From: JBDLRH01 sp039800165
Lineage (GTDB): Bacteria; Pseudomonadota; Gammaproteobacteria; Burkholderiales; Burkholderiaceae_C
Assembly (NCBI GenBank): GCA_039800165.1
Contig: JBDLRH010000121.1
Coordinates: forward strand, 1 to 47,766
Length of the DNA: 47,766 nucleotides
Reading direction: 5' to 3'
Under the pieces are notes generated by a model. It saw only the letters and a list, made by a program, of their open reading frames with translations. It had not been told where the DNA came from and made no database searches. Numbering within the stretch: position 1 is the first letter of the stretch; each line of letters starts with the position of its first letter. Shown here piece after piece: positions 32,923 through 40,849 of the stretch. The translations under genes and the position numbers were made by a program.

Positions 32923-34848
32923 TTATAGCTTCGGGGCCGCTTCTTCCTTGGGCTGGCTCACCTTGATGCGCACCTTGTAGCGTTCCTTGAGCAGGTTGTA
33001 GTAGGCCTGCGCCTCGGCACCCGTCCACGCCTGCTGGTACTGCGCGCGCAGCTGCTGCGCCACCGGGTCGGCCGCGCCCGCGGCCTCGCGCGGCAGCACC
33101 TTGTTGACGCGCACCACCGCAAAGCCTTCGTTGCCCAGGTCCACCCCCACCCAGCCCGGCAGGGCCGACGGGTCGGCGCGCAGCGCCGCTTCGATCACCT
33201 TGGGCGGCAGCCCGCCCGGCATCTGGCGCGAAACGGTGGTGGCCGCCGGCAGCGCGGCTTGTGCCGGCGCGGCCTTCCATGCCGCCAGCTTGTCGTTGCC
33301 TTCCTTGCGCGCCGCCTCGGCCGCGCGCTGGGCCAGCAGCGCCTCGCGCGCCTGGGCCTTCACTTCATCCAGCGGACGGGTGCGCGCCGGCTGGTGCTGC
33401 ACGATGCGGCCGGCCACCAGCTGGTTGGGGCCGACCTCCACCGCCTCGGTGTTGCGCTTGTTCTGGATGGCGTCTGCAGCGAACAGCGCCGTCAGGAACT
33501 TCGGGTTGGCCAGCGGGCCCGGTGTGCCCGGCGCGGCATTGCGCAGCACGGTGGCGGTGCGGATCTCGAGCTTGAGCTTCTCGGCCGTGGGCTTGAGGCT
33601 GTCCGACTGCTCGTACACCCCGTTGGTGAAGGCCTCGGCCTGCTCGGCAAACTTGCGCTGCGCCTGCTGCTTCTTGACCTCTTGCTCGAGCTCGGGCTTC
33701 ATCTCCTCGAAGCTGCGCGTCTTGGGTGCCTTGATGTCGGTCAGGCGAATGATGTGATAGCCGAATTCGGTTTCCACCAGCGCGCTGATGTCGCCCTTCT
33801 TCAGCGCAAAGGCCGCGTCCTCAAACGGCTTGACCATCGCGCCGCGACGGAAGAAGTCGAGGTCGCCGCCCTGCGCGGCCGAGCCCGGGTCCTGCGAATT
33901 CTTCCTGGCCACATCGGCAAAGCTGTCGGGCTTGGCACGCACCTGCGCCAGCAGCTGCTCGGCGCGCGCCTTGGCCTTGGCGCGCTCGTCTGCGCTGGCC
34001 GACTTGGGCGCGTTGATCAGGATGTGGCTGGCGCGGCGCTCTTCGGTGCCCGCCAGCCGCGCAAGGTTCTGCTCGTAGTAGGTGCGCAGGTCGGCGTCGT
34101 TCACCGTGAGGTTGCGGCGCACTGCGTCAAGATCGAACACCAGGTATTCGATGCTGGCTTGCTCGGGTGACTGGAACAGCGTGCCGTTGGCCTTGTGGAA
34201 CGCCTCGATGTCGGCATCGGTCAGGGCCACCTTGGCCTTGAAGTCGGCCGCGGCAAAGCGCGCCACCTGCACCTCGCGGCGCTCCTGCAGCGCGCCCAGT
34301 GCCGAATCGGCCATCGCGTTGCCCGACAGCGCCGACTGCGCCACACCGGCCAGCACCTGGCGGCGCGAGATGTCGCTGCGCAGGCCCGCTTCGAACATCT
34401 CGGGGCTCATGCCCTGGGCACTGAGCAATTGCTTGTAGCGCTCCAGGTCCAGCGTGCCGTCGGGCTTGCGCAGCGAGGCGATGGTCGGGTCTTGCTGCAG
34501 CTCGCGCGCCAGCCGCTGGTCGGTGGCGGTCAGGCGCGACTTCTCGGCGGCCACGGTCAGCACGCGCTCGCGCACCAGCCGCTCGAGGGTGGCGTAGCGG
34601 GCCTGGGGCGAATCCAGCAGCTTGAGGTCGATGCCCGGCATCTGTGCGCGGATGCGGTCGACCTCCTGCTTGTGGGCGTTGTCCCACTCGATCTGGGTGA
34701 TGTCGCGGCCATCGACCACCGCCACCGCCTGGCCCTTGTCGCCCATGCGGGTGTAGCCCTCCAGGCCGAACAGCACAAAGGAAGGAATCACCAGCAGCAC
34801 CAGCACGAACAGTGCAATGCGGGTGTGCTTGCGGATGAAATCGAACAT
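32923..34848 (-). CDS. ppiD: PpiD-type membrane-anchored peptidyl-prolyl isomerase/chaperone
   Basis: A 641-residue SurA_N/parvulin protein. One N-terminal anchor (about residues 11-29, IALFVLVLLVIPSFVLFGL) places the rest in the periplasm. A chaperone region follows (about 35-250), then a parvulin domain (about 270-370: ERRASHILINA, GGDLDFFRRGAMVKPFE, FGYHIIRLTDI). It helps newly exported proteins fold at the Sec translocon. ATG 34848 is taken because a longer frame runs back through tRNA-Val. It lies between the two tRNA genes. Confidence 0.93.
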   Translation of the reverse strand: MFDFIRKHTRIALFVLVLLVIPSFVLFGLEGYTRMGDKGQAVAVVDGRDITQIEWDNAHKQEVDRIRAQMPGIDLKLLDSPQARYATLERLVRERVLTVAAEKSRLTATDQRLARELQQDPTIASLRKPDGTLDLERYKQLLSAQGMSPEMFEAGLRSDISRRQVLAGVAQSALSGNAMADSALGALQERREVQVARFAAADFKAKVALTDADIEAFHKANGTLFQSPEQASIEYLVFDLDAVRRNLTVNDADLRTYYEQNLARLAGTEERRASHILINAPKSASADERAKAKARAEQLLAQVRAKPDSFADVARKNSQDPGSAAQGGDLDFFRRGAMVKPFEDAAFALKKGDISALVETEFGYHIIRLTDIKAPKTRSFEEMKPELEQEVKKQQAQRKFAEQAEAFTNGVYEQSDSLKPTAEKLKLEIRTATVLRNAAPGTPGPLANPKFLTALFAADAIQNKRNTEAVEVGPNQLVAGRIVQHQPARTRPLDEVKAQAREALLAQRAAEAARKEGNDKLAAWKAAPAQAALPAATTVSRQMPGGLPPKVIEAALRADPSALPGWVGVDLGNEGFAVVRVNKVLPREAAGAADPVAQQLRAQYQQAWTGAEAQAYYNLLKERYKVRIKVSQPKEEAAPKL

Positions 34849-34892
34849 GCGTGGGCTTTCGGGTCTGCGGACGGTTCGTTCAGGCCATGAAA

Positions 34893-34914
34893 AAGGCGAA
34901 CCGCGGTTCGCCTT
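34893..34914 (-). terminator. 22-bp perfect palindrome, terminator after tRNA-Val
   Basis: AAGGCGAACCG at 34893-34903 is followed at once by its exact complement to 34914. On the minus strand it runs into TTTTT (complement of 34890-34894). It lies 10 bases after the tRNA-Val 3' end and 45 bases before the ppiD start, so it should end the hupB - tRNA-Val transcript. Confidence 0.75.
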
Positions 34915-34924
34915 GTCGATGGGT

Positions 34925-35000
34925 TGGTGGGTGCTGACGGGATCGAACCGCCGACCTACGCCTTGTAAGGGCGCCGCTCTACCAGCTGAGCTAAGCACCC
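34925..35000 (-). tRNA. tRNA-Val (anticodon TAC)
   Basis: Complete cloverleaf on the minus strand: acceptor GGGTGCT/AGCACCC, D arm GCTCAGCTGGTAGAGC, anticodon stem GCGCC/GGCGT with loop CTTACAA, T arm GGCGG-TTCGATC-CCGTC, and encoded CCA at 34925-34927. It lies 14 bases downstream of the hupB stop, so it is probably processed from the hupB transcript. Confidence 0.96.
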
Positions 35001-35014
35001 ATCTAGGGCCCCGT

Positions 35015-35287
35015 TCAGTTCAGCGCATCCTTGAGCGCCTTGCCGGGACGGAACTTCGGTACCTTGGCAGCCTTGATTTTAATCGCGGCGCCGGTGCGGG
35101 GGTTTCGGCCGGTGCGCGCGGCGCGTTTGCCCACGGCAAAGGTGCCGAATCCCACCAGCGACACGGTGCCGCCTTTCTTCAGGGTCTTCTCGATGCCCTT
35201 GGTGATGGCGTCCAGCGCGCGGGTGGCCGCCGCCTTGGACAGGTCGGCTTCCTTGGCAATGTGTTCGATCAGGTCGGTCTTGTTCAC
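35015..35287 (-). CDS. hupB: DNA-binding protein HU
   Basis: A 90-residue nucleoid protein, start NKTDLIEHIAKEADLSKAAA, with the conserved core GTVSLVGFGTFAVGKRAART and the DNA-contacting arm RTGRNPRTGAAIKI. Normal HU length. HU dimers bend DNA and shape the nucleoid. The start codon is GTG 35287 with GAGGAT eight to ten bases upstream. Its promoter is at 35412-35440 and tRNA-Val follows 14 bases after its stop. Confidence 0.96.
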   Translation of the reverse strand: MNKTDLIEHIAKEADLSKAAATRALDAITKGIEKTLKKGGTVSLVGFGTFAVGKRAARTGRNPRTGAAIKIKAAKVPKFRPGKALKDALN

Positions 35288-35411
35288 GGATAGATCCTCG
35301 TGTTGGGCAGAAGGGTTCCAAAAAAATCAGGCCCCCCGCAGTCCGAGCGCACTGATGGGCTTCCTACGGATCGCGGGAGGCGATGGGTGGCGCGCAAGCC
35401 ACTCGAAGACG

Positions 35412-35440
35412 ATTACAGCGACGCGCCACGGTGGTGTCAA
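35412..35440 (-). promoter_or_regulatory. Strong sigma-70 promoter for hupB
   Basis: On the minus strand, TTGACA (35435-35440) and TGTAAT (35412-35417) are separated by exactly 17 bases; the -35 is consensus and the -10 matches five of six. It predicts a start near 35405 and a leader of about 118 bases. The gap to the neighbouring dehydrogenase gene holds no other feature that I can support. Confidence 0.75.
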
Positions 35441-35522
35441 GCCGCTCGGCGGCAAAGCAACACGGCGGCGGATTCTATGCGCCCGACATGGTCCACCCTC
35501 TGCGGGTTCGCCCTGTGTCCAG

Positions 35523-36614
35523 TCAGCTTGACACGGCCTGCGCAATCGCCTTGCCCAGATCGGACGTGCTGGCGGTACCGCCAATGTCGCGGGTACGCGG
35601 CGCACCAGAATCGGGCGCAAGCACCTTCTCGATGGCCGCGAGCACCGCATCGTGCGCATCCTTGCGGCCCAGGAACTCGAGCATCATCGCGCCGCACCAG
35701 ATCTGCCCGATCGGGTTGGCGATGCCCTTGCCCGCGATGTCGGGCGCCGAGCCGTGCACCGGCTCGAACAGCGAGGGCATGGTGCGGTCTGGGTTGAGGT
35801 TGGCGCTCGGTGCGATGCCGATCGTGCCGGTGCAGGCCGGCCCCAGGTCGGACAGGATGTCGCCGAACAGGTTGGAGGCCACCACCACATCGAAGAAGTC
35901 GGGCCGCTGCACGAAGTGCGCCGTCAGGATGTCGATGTGGAACTTGTCGAGCTTCACGCCCGGGTAAGCCTTGGCCATTTCGGCCACGCGCTCGTCCCAG
36001 TAGGGCATGGTGATCGCGATGCCGTTGCTCTTGGTGGCGCTGGTCAGGTGCTTTTTGGGGCGCGACTGCGCCAGTTCGAACGCGAACTTCAGCACCCGGT
36101 CCACGCCGTGGCGCGACATCACCGTTTCCTGCATCACGATCTCGCGAGGGGTGCCGGCGAACATGCGGCCACCGATGCTGGAGTACTCGCCCTCAGTGTT
36201 CTCGCGCACGATGTACATGTCGATCTCGCCGGGCTCGCGGCGGCTGCCGTCGCGGCGCACCACCGGCGCAATGATGCCGGGCATCAGGCGCGCCGGGCGC
36301 AGGTTGATGTACTGGTCGAACTCGCGGCGAAACAGCAGCAGCGACTGCCACAGCGACACATGGTCGGCGATCTTGTCGGGCCAGCCCACCGCGCCGAAGT
36401 AGATGGCGTCGTGCCCGCCGATGATGTCTTTCCAGTTATCGGGCAGGTAGCTGCCGTGCTTTTCGCAGTAGTCCCAGCAGCCGAAGTCGAAGTGGTCGAA
36501 GTGCAGGTCGATGCCGAACTTGCTGGCCGCCGCCTCCATCACCCGCATGCCCTCGGGCATGACTTCCTTGCCGATGCCGTCGCCGGCGATGACTGCGATG
36601 CGTTTCTTGCTCAT
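35523..36614 (-). CDS. ttuC: Tartrate/D-malate dehydrogenase (decarboxylating), TtuC/DmlA type
   Basis: A 363-residue NAD- and metal-dependent enzyme of the isocitrate/isopropylmalate dehydrogenase family. Motifs: IAVIAGDGIGKEVMPEG, the substrate arginines in INLRPARLMPG, YIVRENTEGEYSSIGGR, NLFGDILSDLGP (metal aspartates) and HGSAPDIAGKGIANP. The WDYCEKHGSYLPDNW segment marks the tartrate/D-malate branch rather than LeuB. It converts D-malate or tartrate to pyruvate or oxaloglycolate. Monocistronic in appearance; no tartrate transporter is adjacent. Confidence 0.88.
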   Translation of the reverse strand: MSKKRIAVIAGDGIGKEVMPEGMRVMEAAASKFGIDLHFDHFDFGCWDYCEKHGSYLPDNWKDIIGGHDAIYFGAVGWPDKIADHVSLWQSLLLFRREFDQYINLRPARLMPGIIAPVVRRDGSRREPGEIDMYIVRENTEGEYSSIGGRMFAGTPREIVMQETVMSRHGVDRVLKFAFELAQSRPKKHLTSATKSNGIAITMPYWDERVAEMAKAYPGVKLDKFHIDILTAHFVQRPDFFDVVVASNLFGDILSDLGPACTGTIGIAPSANLNPDRTMPSLFEPVHGSAPDIAGKGIANPIGQIWCGAMMLEFLGRKDAHDAVLAAIEKVLAPDSGAPRTRDIGGTASTSDLGKAIAQAVSS

Positions 36615-36671
36615 GGGGGGCCCTCTGAAGTGCGGAGCGCATGCTAGCGCAGCGCCCGCGGGGCCCGCGCT

Positions 36672-37580
36672 TCAGCCTGTCGCCTTGGTGGCGGGGGCGC
36701 GCACCACCAGCGCCACGCCCACGGCGGTCAGCACCATGCCGGTCACGGTCCACGCGGTGATCGGCTCGTCAAACAGCAGCCAGGCCAGGGTGGCGGTGCA
36801 CGGCGGCACCAGGTACATCAGGCTGGACACCGAGGCCGCCGCACCGCGCTGGATCAGCAGATACAAAAGCGAACTGCCGCCCAAGGTGAGGCCCAGCACC
36901 GACCAGGCCATCGCAGCGGCGTACTCGGCATTGACGTTCACGCCGCGCGGCTCCAGCAGCGTCAGCGGCAGCGTGACCGCCAGGCCGGCGAGCATCTGCA
37001 CTGCGCTGGCGGTGCGCACATCGCACGGCGCCACATAGCGCTTCTGGTACAGCGTGCCGGCGGTGATGCCCATCAGCGCAATCACCAGGCTCGTCAGGTT
37101 GGCTGCGGTCACCTCGCCTTGGCCGAGCTTGTGCGACACCACCAGCAGCAGCCCGGCAAAGCCCAGCACCAGCCCGGCCCATTGCCGCGCGCTCACATGG
37201 CCGCCGCGCGACGACAGCCACCAGGCGGTCAGCACCGGTTGCAGGCCCACCAGCATCGCCGACACGCCGGCCCCGGCACCCAGGCCGATGGCCACCCACA
37301 CCCCGCCCAGGTAGGCGGCCTGCATCAGCACGCCGGTGATGGCCAGGTGCTTCCACTGCGTGCGGTCGGCGGGCCAGGCAGCGCGCGCCCACGCGGCCCA
37401 CGCCACCAGGCACAGCGCCGACAGGATGTAGCGCACCGCCAGGAACTTCAGCGGCGGCGAATGCGGCACGCCATAGCGCGCAACGATGAAGCCGGTGCTC
37501 CAGATGAGAACGAACACGATGGGCATGGCGCGGATCAGGGCGTCCTGCGTGGACGCACCGCCGCCGGCGGGGGCGGTCAT
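36672..37580 (-). CDS. EamA/DMT-family metabolite exporter
   Basis: A 302-residue protein with two EamA repeats and ten membrane helices. Features include FVLIWSTGFIVARYG in helix 1, LGGVWVAIGLGAGAG in the first repeat and AWLLFDEPITAWTVTGMVL in the last, all typical of the RhaT/EamA exporters. Substrate unknown. ATG 37580 overlaps the pgsA stop by four bases, so it is co-translated with phospholipid synthesis; the longer frame lies inside pgsA. Confidence 0.88.
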   Translation of the reverse strand: MTAPAGGGASTQDALIRAMPIVFVLIWSTGFIVARYGVPHSPPLKFLAVRYILSALCLVAWAAWARAAWPADRTQWKHLAITGVLMQAAYLGGVWVAIGLGAGAGVSAMLVGLQPVLTAWWLSSRGGHVSARQWAGLVLGFAGLLLVVSHKLGQGEVTAANLTSLVIALMGITAGTLYQKRYVAPCDVRTASAVQMLAGLAVTLPLTLLEPRGVNVNAEYAAAMAWSVLGLTLGGSSLLYLLIQRGAAASVSSLMYLVPPCTATLAWLLFDEPITAWTVTGMVLTAVGVALVVRAPATKATG

Positions 37581-38143
37581 TTGGCGCGGGCGCGGATTTC
37601 CGGAAGCGCCTTGTTCAGGTAGTACACCATCGACCAGACGGTGAGCACCGCCGCGACCCAGATCAGCCAGGTACCCCACAGGGCCGTGTCGATCAGGCCG
37701 AACAGCATGCCGTCGTACAGCAGGAACGGGATCGCGACCATCTGCACCGTGGTCTTGATCTTGCCGATCATGTGCACCGCCACGCTGCGCGAGGCGCCGA
37801 TCTGCGCCATCCACTCGCGCAGCGCAGAAATGGCGATCTCGCGGCCGATGATGATGAGCGCCACAAACACGTCGGCGCGTTGCAGGTGCACCAGCACCAG
37901 CAGTGAGGCACACACCAGGAACTTATCGGCCACCGGGTCCAGGAAGGCGCCGAACGACGAGGTCTGGTTCAGCTTGCGCGCCAGCCAGCCATCGAGCCAG
38001 TCGGTCAGCGCGAACACCACGAACATCACCGTGGCCACCAGGTTGCTGATCGATCGATCAGGCCAGATCTCGAACACCCCCACGATCAGCGGGATCGCGA
38101 CGATGCGCGTCCAGGTCAGCAGCGTGGGGATGGTGAAGAACAT
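37577..38143 (-). CDS. pgsA: CDP-diacylglycerol-glycerol-3-phosphate 3-phosphatidyltransferase
   Basis: A 188-residue inner-membrane enzyme making phosphatidylglycerol phosphate. The start FFTIPTLLTWTRIVAIPLIV is typical, and the CDP-alcohol phosphotransferase motif is complete: DWLDGWLARKLNQTSSFGAF continuing to LDPVADK (D-G-x2-A-R-x8-G-x3-D-x3-D). Four to six membrane helices. Essential housekeeping function; in related genomes it often follows uvrC, as here. Confidence 0.95.
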   Translation of the reverse strand: MFFTIPTLLTWTRIVAIPLIVGVFEIWPDRSISNLVATVMFVVFALTDWLDGWLARKLNQTSSFGAFLDPVADKFLVCASLLVLVHLQRADVFVALIIIGREIAISALREWMAQIGASRSVAVHMIGKIKTTVQMVAIPFLLYDGMLFGLIDTALWGTWLIWVAAVLTVWSMVYYLNKALPEIRARAK

Positions 38144-38162
38144 GCGGTGATTCTGTCACGCA

Positions 38163-38184
38163 CGCGCGGTGCCCTCACCGCGCG
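38163..38184 (-). terminator. 9-bp hairpin between pgsA and the TonB-C lipoprotein gene
   Basis: CGCGCGGTG at 38163-38171 pairs with CACCGCGCG at 38176-38184 around CCCT, ten bases past the stop of the uvrC-linked lipoprotein gene and 19 bases before the pgsA start. There is no T-run, so it is only a possible attenuator or terminator. Confidence 0.35.
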
Positions 38185-38194
38185 CCGGTCGCGC

Positions 38195-38800
38195 TCAGGG
38201 CGCCTCGGCCAGCGTGCGCAGCTGGAACTTGAGGTCGTCGTTGTAGAGGAAGGTCTCGCTGAACTGCCAGGGCTGCGGCAGGTGCCCCACCGGGCCGAAG
38301 CTGCCGACGCGGCGCACCGCGCGCATCGCCATCTGCACCGTCTGCGGAGAAAACTTCGGGGTGCGCATCACCTGCACATCGCGCACCGTGCCGTCGCGGT
38401 TGAGGTGCACCTGCAGCACCGGGATCGACGCCAGGCGCTGCGGTACCGCGCCGTCGAAGGTGTCACTTGCATTGGCCTGTGCGATGCGGCGCGCCGCGCG
38501 CATCTTGTATTCGTCCCAGTTGCGCGCGGGCGGTTCGGCTGACGGCGCTGCGGGTGCAGCAGCCGACGGCGCGGGCGAAGTCGGCAGGGAAGGCGCGGTG
38601 GGCGCCGCAGGTGCCGAAGGGGCAGGCGATGCCGACGGCACAGGCGCGCCCGACGCCGGCGGCGTCCAGGGGGGCGGCGGCATCGGTGTCGAGCAGCCGG
38701 CAAGCCAGGCGCTCAGACCCAGCACGCCCGCAATAGCAGCGATACGGCGCACCGCAGGGGGCGCTGCACGGCAGGAAGCGTTCGTTTCAGTGCAATGCAC
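38195..38800 (-). CDS. Proline-rich lipoprotein with a TonB C-terminal-like domain
   Basis: A 201-residue protein. The signal segment ends in the lipobox LSAWLAGC (Cys36). Residues about 37-95 are rich in P, A and S, like the periplasm-spanning linker of TonB. The C-terminal domain (about 100-200) has VPQRLASIPVLQVHLNRDG and a VQMAMRAVRRVGSFGP segment typical of TonB_C folds. It may couple to an outer-membrane or envelope partner; it lacks the usual TonB membrane anchor. GTG 38800 overlaps uvrC by 14 bases and is the only start that keeps the whole signal peptide. Confidence 0.7.
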   Translation of the reverse strand: MHCTETNASCRAAPPAVRRIAAIAGVLGLSAWLAGCSTPMPPPPWTPPASGAPVPSASPAPSAPAAPTAPSLPTSPAPSAAAPAAPSAEPPARNWDEYKMRAARRIAQANASDTFDGAVPQRLASIPVLQVHLNRDGTVRDVQVMRTPKFSPQTVQMAMRAVRRVGSFGPVGHLPQPWQFSETFLYNDDLKFQLRTLAEAP

Positions 38801-40790
38801 GGTAAATCTCCTCGGCCAGTTCGCGCGAGATGCCCTCGACGCTCGCAATGTCCTCGACACCCGCAGCGGCCACGCCGCGGATGCCCCCAAAGCGCTGCAG
38901 CAGCTTGGCGCGCCGGCGCGCACCGACGCCGGGGATGTCCTCGAGCTTGCTGCCGCCGGTGCGCACCTTGGCGCGCTGCGCCCGCATGCCGGTGATCGCA
39001 AAGCGGTGCGCCTCGTCGCGGATCTGCGCCACCAGCATCAGCGCCGCCGAATCCTTGCCCAGGTACACCTTGTCGCGGCCATCGGCAAACACCAGCTCTT
39101 CCAGGCCGACCTTGCGGCCCTCACCCTTTTCCACGCCGACGATGCGCGACAGGTCCAGCCCCAGCGACTCGAACACCTCACGCGCCATGCTCACCTGGCC
39201 CTTGCCGCCGTCGATCAGCACGATGTCGGGCAGGCGCTGGCCGCCTTCGGGGTCCTCGCGCAGCGCCTCGGCGATCTTGCCGTAGCGGCGCATCAGCACC
39301 TGGCGCATCGCGGCGTAGTCGTCGCCGCCGGTAATGCCCTCGACCTTGTAGCGCCGGTATTCCGACGACTGCATGCGGTGGCGATGGAACACCACGCACG
39401 ACGCCTGCGTGGCCTCGCCTGCGGTGTGGCTGATGTCAAAGCACTCGATGCGCAGCGACTCCAGCGACTCGGGCGCCAGGTCCAGCGCCTCGACCAGCGC
39501 GCGGGTGCGTGCCTGCTGCGAGCCTTCTTCGGCCAGCAGCCGCGCCAGCTGGATCTGCGCATTCTTCTGCGCCATCTCCAGCCACACGCGACGCTGCTCG
39601 CGCGGGCTGTGCACCGCGCTGATCTTCACGCCCGTCTGCTGCGAGAGTGCGTCGATCAGCTCGCGCGACACCGCAACGCTGGTGATCAGCGCCGGCGGCA
39701 CCGCCACGTCGATGTAGTGCTGCGCGATGAAGGCCTCAAGCACCCGCACCGCCACCGCCTGCGGATCGAAGGCCGGTGCCTCGGCAGGGGGTGGCGCATC
39801 GGCGGTGGCCGGGTGGGTGTCGGTGGGCACACTGGCGTCGGCCTCGTCGAGCTCCGGCACCGCGTGCATGGCCACACCGTCATCCACATGCGCGGGAAAG
39901 TACGGCCGGTCACCCAGATGCCGCCCGCCGCGCACCATCGCCAGGTTCACGCAGGCACGACCGCCCTGCACCTCCACCGCCAGGATGTCCACATCCTTGT
40001 CGCTGCTGGTGTCCACCGCCTGCTGGTGCAGCACCTTGGACAGCGCCGCCATCTGGTTGCGGATGTCGGCAGCCTGCTCGAACTCCAGACGTTCGGCGTG
40101 GTCCATCATGCGCTGCTGCAGCGCCTCGAGCACCTCGCTGGCCTGCCCACGCAAGAAGGCCTCGGCATGGCCGACGTCGCGCGCATAGTCCTCGGGCGTG
40201 ATGAAGTTCACGCACGGCCCCGAGCAGCGCTTGATCTGGTACAGCAGGCAGGGCCGGGTGCGGTGGTTGAACACCGTGTCCTCGCAGGTGCGCAGGCGAA
40301 ACACCTTTTGCAGCAGCAGGATCGATTCCTTCACCGCCCACGCATTGGGGTACGGGCCGAAGTAGCGGTGGCGGCGGTCGACCGCGCCGCGGTAGTAGGC
40401 CATGCGCGGAAAGTCCGCCGCGGTGGCCAGCGCATTGCCGCCGCCGCGCGCTGCGGTGAGCTTCAGGTACGGATAGCTCTTGTCATCGCGAAACAGGATG
40501 TTGAAGCGCGGATGCAGGGCCTTGATCAGGTTGTTCTCGAGCAGCAGCGCCTCGGCCTCGGAACGCACCACCGTGGTCTCCATGCGCGCAATCTTGCCGA
40601 CCATGTGGCCGATGCGGGTGCCGCCATGGTTCTTCTGGAAGTAGCTCGACACGCGCTTCTTCAGGTTGCGCGCCTTGCCCACGTACAGCACGGCGCCTTC
40701 GGCGTCGAAGTAGCGGTACACGCCCGGCAGCGCAGGCAGCGCAGCCACTTCGGCCAGCAGCGAGGGCGGGTGCACGGGCAGATCGGACAT
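38787..40790 (-). CDS. uvrC: Excinuclease ABC subunit C
   Basis: A 667-residue nuclease that makes both cuts during nucleotide excision repair with UvrAB. The GIY-YIG domain is at about 23-100 (LPGVYRYFDAEGAVLYVGKA), a UVR motif lies near 210-240 (RLEFEQAADIRNQMAAL), then the RNase H-like endonuclease (IECFDISHTAGE, VLIDGGKGQ), and C-terminal HhH motifs (LEDIPGVGARRRAKLLQRFG). An acidic/proline linker of about 30 residues near 320-350 (SVPTDTHPATADAPPPAEA) is a local expansion. Confidence 0.96.
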   Translation of the reverse strand: MSDLPVHPPSLLAEVAALPALPGVYRYFDAEGAVLYVGKARNLKKRVSSYFQKNHGGTRIGHMVGKIARMETTVVRSEAEALLLENNLIKALHPRFNILFRDDKSYPYLKLTAARGGGNALATAADFPRMAYYRGAVDRRHRYFGPYPNAWAVKESILLLQKVFRLRTCEDTVFNHRTRPCLLYQIKRCSGPCVNFITPEDYARDVGHAEAFLRGQASEVLEALQQRMMDHAERLEFEQAADIRNQMAALSKVLHQQAVDTSSDKDVDILAVEVQGGRACVNLAMVRGGRHLGDRPYFPAHVDDGVAMHAVPELDEADASVPTDTHPATADAPPPAEAPAFDPQAVAVRVLEAFIAQHYIDVAVPPALITSVAVSRELIDALSQQTGVKISAVHSPREQRRVWLEMAQKNAQIQLARLLAEEGSQQARTRALVEALDLAPESLESLRIECFDISHTAGEATQASCVVFHRHRMQSSEYRRYKVEGITGGDDYAAMRQVLMRRYGKIAEALREDPEGGQRLPDIVLIDGGKGQVSMAREVFESLGLDLSRIVGVEKGEGRKVGLEELVFADGRDKVYLGKDSAALMLVAQIRDEAHRFAITGMRAQRAKVRTGGSKLEDIPGVGARRRAKLLQRFGGIRGVAAAGVEDIASVEGISRELAEEIYRALH

Positions 40791-40849
40791 GCGCCGTATT
40801 GTGGCTTCGGCGCAGCCCCCCGGTGCTGCAGCGGCGCCACAATCCGGTC

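Noticed and set aside
32834..35000. Genomic island anchored at the tRNA genes
   Set aside because: No integrase, no duplicated tRNA 3' end and no change of gene style nearby; the two tRNAs flank a housekeeping gene.
37577..38184. Clustered short G+C palindromes as a repeat array
   Set aside because: Single hairpins with unrelated sequences; no regular spacing or repeated unit such as in CRISPR.
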